Below, in pieces: positions 7,181 through 11,460 of a stretch of DNA of 11,460 nucleotides. The stretch spans positions 1-11,460 of the forward strand of contig SCTU01000312.1 of the NCBI GenBank assembly GCA_004297315.1, written 5' to 3'. This DNA is from Dehalococcoidia bacterium (GTDB taxonomy: Bacteria; Chloroflexota; Dehalococcoidia; UBA2979). Numbering within the stretch: position 1 is the first letter of the stretch; every line of letters begins with the position of its first letter. The position numbers and the translations under genes were made by a program. The notes beneath the pieces are model-generated. The model had not been told where the DNA came from. It ran no database searches and worked only from the letters and a program-made list of their open reading frames with translations.

Positions 7181-8071
7181 GTGAGCGCCAAGATCATCGA
7201 CGGTACCGCCATCGCCGCCGCCGTGCGCGCCGACGTCGCCGCCGAGGTGGCGCGCGATGTCGCTGCCGGCCACCGCCCGCCTCACCTCACCGTCGTGATC
7301 GCCGGCGATGACCCTGCCTCGCACGTCTACGTGCGGGGGAAGGCGCGCGCCTGCGCCGAGGTGGGGATGACCAACGAGACGATCGAGCTGCCCGCGAGCG
7401 TGACGCACGCGGAGGTGGTCGACGTCGTCCGCCGCCTGAACGCGGACGACGGTGTGGACGGCGTGCTCGTCCAGATGCCGCTTCCGCCGCAGGTCGATGC
7501 GCAGGTCGTGATGGCCATGCTCGACCCGGCGAAGGACGCCGACGGCCTCTCACCGTTCAGCCTCGGCCGCCTGCTGCAGGGCGACGCGCCGATGCCGCCG
7601 TGCACGCCCTCCGGCATCGTCGAGATGCTGCGCCGGAGCGGCATCGATCCACGGGGGACGAGGGTCGTGATCGTGAACCGCTCGATGCTCGTCGGCCGCC
7701 CGCTGGCGATGCTGCTCTCCAACCGGGGCGCGGGCGCGAACGCGACGGTCACGATCGCGCACACGGGGACTCGCGACCTGCCCTCCGTGATGCGGGAGGC
7801 GGAGATCCTCATCACGGGCATGGGGCAGGCGCGCACCGTGACCGCCGACATGATCCGCCCCGGTGCCGTCGTCGTGGACGTGAGCGTCGTCCGTATCCCG
7901 GACGCCACGAAGCAGACCGGCACGCGCCTCGTCGGCGATGTGGACTTCGAGGCCGCCCTAGAGGTCGCCTCCTGGATCACGCCCGTCCCGGGTGGTGTCG
8001 GCCCGATGACGATCGCGATGCTCATGAAGAACACCCTGACGGCCGCACGTGCCCGTCGCGGCGCGCGCTAG
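7181..8071 (+). CDS. folD: Bifunctional methylenetetrahydrofolate dehydrogenase / methenyltetrahydrofolate cyclohydrolase (FolD)
   Basis: FolD interconverts 5,10-methylene-, methenyl- and 10-formyl-tetrahydrofolate with NADP+, supplying one-carbon units for purines and initiator formyl-Met. The 296-residue length is typical. The catalytic half is canonical and even keeps E. coli numbering: Y50 and K54 in SHVYVRGK, Q98 in GVLVQMP, D121 in KDADG, then PPCTPSG (139-145). The C-terminal PVPGGVGPMTIAML (268-281) is intact. The nucleotide-binding half is less usual: VNRSMLVGRP replaces the common GRS-x-IVG-x-P, AHTGT replaces CHSxT, and VVDVSVVRI replaces the usual IDVGIN. The R167-S168 pair, often linked to NADP use, is kept. 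GTG at 7181 is chosen for its RBS. prfB follows after 53 bp, so the two may be co-transcribed. Confidence 0.94.
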   Translation: MSAKIIDGTAIAAAVRADVAAEVARDVAAGHRPPHLTVVIAGDDPASHVYVRGKARACAEVGMTNETIELPASVTHAEVVDVVRRLNADDGVDGVLVQMPLPPQVDAQVVMAMLDPAKDADGLSPFSLGRLLQGDAPMPPCTPSGIVEMLRRSGIDPRGTRVVIVNRSMLVGRPLAMLLSNRGAGANATVTIAHTGTRDLPSVMREAEILITGMGQARTVTADMIRPGAVVVDVSVVRIPDATKQTGTRLVGDVDFEAALEVASWITPVPGGVGPMTIAMLMKNTLTAARARRGAR

Positions 8072-8124
8072 ACCTCACCACGCCGGCGGCTGCGCCCGAG
8101 CGCGCGGCGTGCGACGATGGGTGC

Positions 8125-9247
8125 ATGGACGAACTTCGCCAGCGGATCGCCGAACTCCTCGCGCGGGTACGAGACATTCAGGTGCGACTTTGACCTCCCC
8201 GCAAAGGAGCGCGAACTCGCGCGCGTAAAACAGGAGGCCGAGGCGCCCTCGCTCTGGGAGGACCAGGCGGACGCCCAGCGGGTGATGAAGGCTGTCGCCC
8301 GCCTCGAATCGCTGCTCGAGACCTGGAATGCCCTGGAGTCGGGTTCGCAGGACCTCCAAACGCTGCTCGAACTCGCCGCCGAGGCGGACGAGGCAGAACG
8401 TGCCCCAGTGCTCGCGGAGATCGAGGCCGAACTGGCGACGCTCCAGGCGGAGTTCGACGCCCTCGAGATGTCGCTCACGCTGGGCGGCCCGTACGACGTG
8501 CGCAACGCGCTGCTGTCCGTGCACGCGGGCGCAGGCGGCACGGAGGCGCAGGACTGGGCGGAGATGCTGCTGCGCATGTACCTTCGCTGGGCGGAGCAGC
8601 GCGGCTTCACCTCGGAGATCCTCGCGATCTCCAGCGGCGAAGAGGCGGGCATCAAGTCCGCCGACATCAAGATCAGCGGGGACTACGCCTACGGGATGCT
8701 GCGTTCCGAGCGCGGCGTCCACCGCCTCGTCCGCATTTCCCCGTTCGACTCCTCGCACTCCCGCCACACCTCGTTCGCCCTCGTCGAGGTGATGCCGGAG
8801 GCGGAGCCGCACGACAACACGATCGAGGTGAAGCCGGACGACCTGCGCGTGGACACGTTCCGGGCGTCCGGCCACGGCGGACAGAACGTCCAGAAGAACG
8901 ACACCGCCGTCCGCCTGACCCACCTCCCGACCGGTATCGTGGTGACGTGCCAGAACGAGCGTTCCCAGGGCCAGAACCGGGAGAGCGCGATGCTCGTACT
9001 CAAATCGAGGCTTCTCGAACTTGAGATCGAGCGGCGTGAGGCGGAGAAGCAGCGCCTGAAGGGCGCCCACATCGAGGCCGGCTGGGGGAACCAGATCCGC
9101 TCCTACGTCCTCCACCCGTACAAGATGGTGAAGGACCTGCGCACGGGGACGGAGACGAGCGACACCGCCCGCGTCCTCGATGGCGGTATTGACGAATTCG
9201 TGGCGGCCTACCTGCGCGAGCAGGTGGGGACGGAGGCAGCAGGATGA
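8125..9247 (+). CDS. prfB: Peptide chain release factor 2 (RF2), expressed by +1 programmed frameshift
   Basis: RF2 reads UAA and UGA stop codons on the ribosome and triggers peptide release. The reading is split. ATG at 8125 opens 22 codons (MDELRQRIAELL...) that end at an in-frame TGA (8191-8193). After CTT TGA C, shifting +1 continues at GAC (8192) to the TGA at 9245-9247, giving about 373 residues, close to E. coli RF2. The main frame encodes the coiled-coil N-terminal domain, HAGAGGTEAQDW in the core, the RF2-specific anticodon-like tripeptide SPF (in VRISPFDSS) and the catalytic GGQ in SGHGGQNVQKNDTAV. The main frame lacks its own sensible start, because an upstream ATG at 8117 would replace the family N-terminus with unrelated sequence. 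The SD before 8125 is weak. Its stop overlaps the next gene by ATGA. Confidence 0.95.
8179..8194 (+). promoter_or_regulatory. Programmed +1 frameshift signal of prfB
   Basis: CAGGTG (8179-8184), CGA, CTT (8188-8190), TGA (8191-8193), C (8194) matches the E. coli prfB signal (SD-like AGGGGG, three bases, CUU UGA C) element by element and with the same spacing. The SD-like AGGTG can pair with the 3' end of 16S rRNA inside the elongating ribosome. In the known mechanism, scarce RF2 lets the ribosome pause at UGA and slip from CUU to UUU, making full RF2; abundant RF2 terminates there. This is autoregulation by the gene's own product. Confidence 0.93.
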
Positions 9248-10620
9248 TCGATGGAGCCAAGGCGATGATCGGCCGCCACCGGCTGTTCGAGGCCGCGGTC
9301 CTGGCGCTCGCATTCACGGCCGCGCTCCTCGTCCTGCCTGGATCTGCACACGCGGGCACGATCACCGCCGGCGAGCCGAGTCACACGTCCGCCGATCCGC
9401 GCTCGATCGTCTTCAAGGTGAAAGTTGATGCGCCCGCCGGCCTGCAGAGCGCGACGCTCGACTACAAGCTGTTCAACCCCGACACGACGGTCGGCGGTAG
9501 CCAGCCGGCTGACGTCAGCGGCGGCGCGGGCGAGGTCACCGTGACGCTGGAGACGAACTCTCCCACCCGCTACATCCCGATCGGCTCGCGCTTCACGTAC
9601 ACCTGGACGCTGGTCGACAAAGAGGGAGGGCGCGCCGTCACGCCTCAGCGCGAATTCATCTTCCTGGACGGACGCTACCAGTGGCAGCAGAAGACGAGCG
9701 GCAACTTCACGGCCTACTGGTACGGCGACAACGCGCGCAACGCCGACCTGGCGCTGCAGGCCGCCGCCTCCTCGACTGCCGCGAACGAGGCACTGCTGAA
9801 CGTCAAGATCACGTACCCGATCCGCCTCGTCATCTGGCGCCAGGAGTCCGAGGGTGAGATGGCGCAGGTCCCGCGCAGCCGGACGCTCGACCGCGAGACG
9901 ATCACGGGCGGCACGCGCGTCGCCCCGGACGTCGTGCACATCTACGACCCGTACGGCGGCTTCGTCGAAGTCGTCAAACATGAGATCGCGCACACCGTGA
10001 CGAAGGTCGCCGGCGACGGGCCATTCGCACACCTCCCCTCCTGGATCGACGAAGGCACGGCCGTCTACGCGCAGTCCGACCCCGGCACGGAGTACCGCTC
10101 CGCGGTTGACTCGGCTGTGCGCAATGACTCGGTGACCCGCCTCCGGTCGATGACGTCCGCTTCCAACCAGGCGAGCCGGGTGAACGTCTTCTACGGCCAG
10201 TCCTGGTCGACCGTGAAGTTCATGATCGACAAGTACGGCCAGCCCAAGTTCGCGGAGGTCTACAAGGCCTTCAAGGCGGGTGGCGACATGGACGCCGCGC
10301 TCAAGCAGGTCTACGGCGTCGACCAGGACGGGCTGTACAACCAGTGGCGGCAGAGCGTGGGCCTGAAGCCGATCGACTTCCCGCCGGAGACCTCGACCGT
10401 CGTGCCGCAGGCGCAGGGCACGCGTGCGCCGCTCGGCATCGGCACCCCGAGCGCAGGCTCGTCCTCTCAGGCTGCGGGCGGCGGCGATGCTGCCGCAGCG
10501 CCCGCCGAGAAGTCGTCGTCGAAGTTGATGCCGGCGGTGATCGTGGGTGCGGTCACGGTGCTGCTGGCGGCGGGGATGGGCTTCGGCGCGTTCCGCCTCT
10601 CGAGGAAGCCGAAGGCGTAG
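9244..10620 (+). CDS. Secreted, membrane-anchored peptidase MA-like metallopeptidase (HEXXH)
   Basis: This 458-residue protein has an N-terminal signal peptide: positive MIGRHR, a hydrophobic stretch at about 15-31 and SAHA before G38 as a likely cleavage site. A beta-rich segment follows (about 40-145). The zinc site of a gluzincin is HEIAH (H246, E247, H250), with E270 in WIDEG 20 residues after H250 as probable third ligand, as in peptidase MA-like families. After the domain come a Ser/Ala/Gly/Pro-rich linker (about 385-427), one transmembrane helix (429-449) and a positive tail RLSRKPKA. The catalytic domain should therefore face outward. ATG 9244 overlaps the prfB stop (ATGA), and GGAGG at 9232-9236 with seven bases spacing supports it. 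Substrate and role are unknown. Location next to prfB implies no shared pathway. Confidence 0.85.
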   Translation: MIDGAKAMIGRHRLFEAAVLALAFTAALLVLPGSAHAGTITAGEPSHTSADPRSIVFKVKVDAPAGLQSATLDYKLFNPDTTVGGSQPADVSGGAGEVTVTLETNSPTRYIPIGSRFTYTWTLVDKEGGRAVTPQREFIFLDGRYQWQQKTSGNFTAYWYGDNARNADLALQAAASSTAANEALLNVKITYPIRLVIWRQESEGEMAQVPRSRTLDRETITGGTRVAPDVVHIYDPYGGFVEVVKHEIAHTVTKVAGDGPFAHLPSWIDEGTAVYAQSDPGTEYRSAVDSAVRNDSVTRLRSMTSASNQASRVNVFYGQSWSTVKFMIDKYGQPKFAEVYKAFKAGGDMDAALKQVYGVDQDGLYNQWRQSVGLKPIDFPPETSTVVPQAQGTRAPLGIGTPSAGSSSQAAGGGDAAAAPAEKSSSKLMPAVIVGAVTVLLAAGMGFGAFRLSRKPKA

Positions 10621-10645
10621 CGCGCGGTCAGCCGTCGCCTTCCGG
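10609..10645. terminator. Possible hairpin between convergent genes
   Basis: GAAGGCG (10611-10617) and CGCCTTC (10636-10642) form a 7-bp perfect stem around an 18-base loop that holds both stop regions. Outer CC and GG can extend it over a bulged C. There is no T-tract on either side, so this is at best a weak or Rho-assisted bidirectional terminator, or a coincidence of GC-rich coding ends. Confidence 0.25.
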
Positions 10646-11422
10646 CGCATCCGCCGCGGCCCTCGCCTGCTCCTCCGTCACGAACTCCGTGACGAAGACG
10701 CGCTCGCGCACGACTGGCTCGGGGTCGTTCGCCGCGATCCGCCGCAACTGCTCGATGAGGTGCTGCTCTTCCCACGTCCCGGGGAATCGGCGGCCTTCGA
10801 CGGTCATCACGGGTACCTCGCTGATCCCCTTGAGTGAGGCCAGCCGCGGGAACTCCGCGATCTCGATCGCCGTCAAGCGCACGTCCTTGCTCTCCGCTGC
10901 GAACGCGCCGAGGAGGCGCAACAGGTGCCCCGAGTACGGGTCGTACGGCGCGACCAAGATCTCGATGTCCAGCGGACGTTGGAGCCGCGCAAGCGTGTCC
11001 TTCGTCTCCGGTAGGAGCGGCACCTCGCCCGAGATGAATGCGACCGCGTCGAGCAGCGGCGGGAAGAGTTGTCCCGAGAACAGGCCGCTCAGGCGCACTG
11101 CCTTCCCGCTGCCCCGCAGGACCGTCGTCGGCACGAGGTGGATCGCCTCGCGCCGTGCGCGCTCCACGAACTGGTCGAGCGGGTACGACGTGATCGACAG
11201 CGCCGGATGCAGCGAGGCGAGTTGTTTCATCGCGGCGAGCATGATCTCGGCGTGCACAGTGCCGTCCTGACCCGCCGGCGCGGGCAGGCCGTCCGGCTGC
11301 CACCAGACCTCGATCCCCACGCGGCGAGTGATCCGTTCCGAAAGCCATTGGACGATGGCGAACGCCTCCGCCCGTCCGAGCGGGCCGGCGTTCGGCGTGA
11401 TGGCGGGCCCGTCGCCGGTCAT
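10628..11422 (-). CDS. Protein disulfide oxidoreductase-like tandem thioredoxin-fold protein without cysteines
   Basis: The 264 residues follow the layout of two-domain protein disulfide oxidoreductases (glutaredoxin-like PDO). Domain 1 (about 20-130) ends with a cis-Pro-type strand HLVPTTV (P98) and the family-like GLFSGQLFPPLLDAVAFIS. Domain 2 (about 150-230) has strand LDIEILVAP, then YDPYSGHL where PDOs have T-C-P-Y-C-P, then EFPRLASLKGISEVPVMTV (cis-Pro P204). Both active-site cysteines are thus replaced, by D161 and S164, and no cysteine occurs anywhere in the protein. It cannot be a dithiol oxidoreductase; a binding, scaffold or chaperone role is possible but unproven. The ATG at 11420-11422 has GGAGG at 11430-11434 with seven bases spacing and overlaps an upstream gene end by ATGA. 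An acidic tail of about 30 residues ends the protein. The gene is convergent with the peptidase gene. Confidence 0.8.
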   Translation of the reverse strand: MTGDGPAITPNAGPLGRAEAFAIVQWLSERITRRVGIEVWWQPDGLPAPAGQDGTVHAEIMLAAMKQLASLHPALSITSYPLDQFVERARREAIHLVPTTVLRGSGKAVRLSGLFSGQLFPPLLDAVAFISGEVPLLPETKDTLARLQRPLDIEILVAPYDPYSGHLLRLLGAFAAESKDVRLTAIEIAEFPRLASLKGISEVPVMTVEGRRFPGTWEEQHLIEQLRRIAANDPEPVVRERVFVTEFVTEEQARAAADAPEGDG

Positions 11423-11460
11423 CGACGCCCCTCCGACGCGGCGTCCTCGGCGATCAGGGC
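11419..11460 (-). CDS. 3' end of an unidentified upstream gene
   Basis: In the frame ending at TGA (11419-11421), the window edge reads ALIAEDAASEGRR and stop. The TGA overlaps the ATG of the PDO-like gene as ATGA, the same tight coupling used elsewhere in this window, which makes a real gene end likely. Thirteen residues are too few to name it. A redox partner would be a natural guess by context, but nothing here shows it. Confidence 0.5.
   Translation of the reverse strand, partial: ALIAEDAASEGRR

Noticed and set aside
8072..8124. Possible small RNA or promoter between folD and prfB
   Set aside because: The 53 bp are uniformly GC-rich with no -10-like element, no T-tract and no convincing hairpin.
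8117..8191. prfB starting at ATG 8117 in the main frame
   Set aside because: The residues it would add are unrelated to RF2, while the overlapping zero frame from 8125 gives an RF2-like N-terminus and a textbook frameshift site.

Overview
This is a GC-rich bacterial chromosome segment of dense, short-spaced housekeeping genes. No rRNA, tRNA, CRISPR array, insertion sequence or phage gene was seen. GTG is the start of six of the ten genes whose start is visible. The stops are TGA (seven, counting a partial gene tail) and TAG (three), with no TAA. The gene content, the codon style and a membrane-anchored peptidase MA-like protein suggest Chloroflexota (perhaps Dehalococcoidia-like). This is inference without database support; a GC-rich relative from another phylum is possible.

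Left block, minus strand (1-7040), read right to left: acpS (holo-ACP synthase) and nnr (NAD(P)HX epimerase/dehydratase) overlap by GTGA. After a 130 bp gap with a plausible promoter come fabD, a first fabF-type ketosynthase, a second fabF-type ketosynthase, and recJ, which runs off the left edge. The theme is type II fatty acid synthesis: AcpS activates the acyl carrier protein, FabD loads malonate onto it, and the two condensing enzymes elongate the chain. acpP, fabG and fabH are not in the window. Nnr (metabolite repair) and RecJ (DNA repair) look like operon passengers.

Right block, plus strand (7181-10620): folD (one-carbon folate metabolism), prfB (release factor 2), and a secreted, membrane-anchored HEXXH metallopeptidase whose ATG overlaps the prfB stop. 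prfB carries the classical +1 programmed frameshift site (CTT TGA C behind an SD-like CAGGTG), so its coding sequence is split over two frames. A 140 bp divergent promoter region separates acpS from folD.

Right edge, minus strand (10628-11460): a protein disulfide oxidoreductase-like, tandem thioredoxin-fold protein without any cysteine, preceded by the last codons of an unidentified gene overlapping it by ATGA. This block converges on the peptidase gene with only 7 bp between the stops.

No wholly new multi-gene system is evident. The points most worth a second look are the cysteine-free PDO homologue, the two tandem ketosynthases that differ in both substrate-gating loops, and the possible spread of prfB frameshift autoregulation to the downstream protease.
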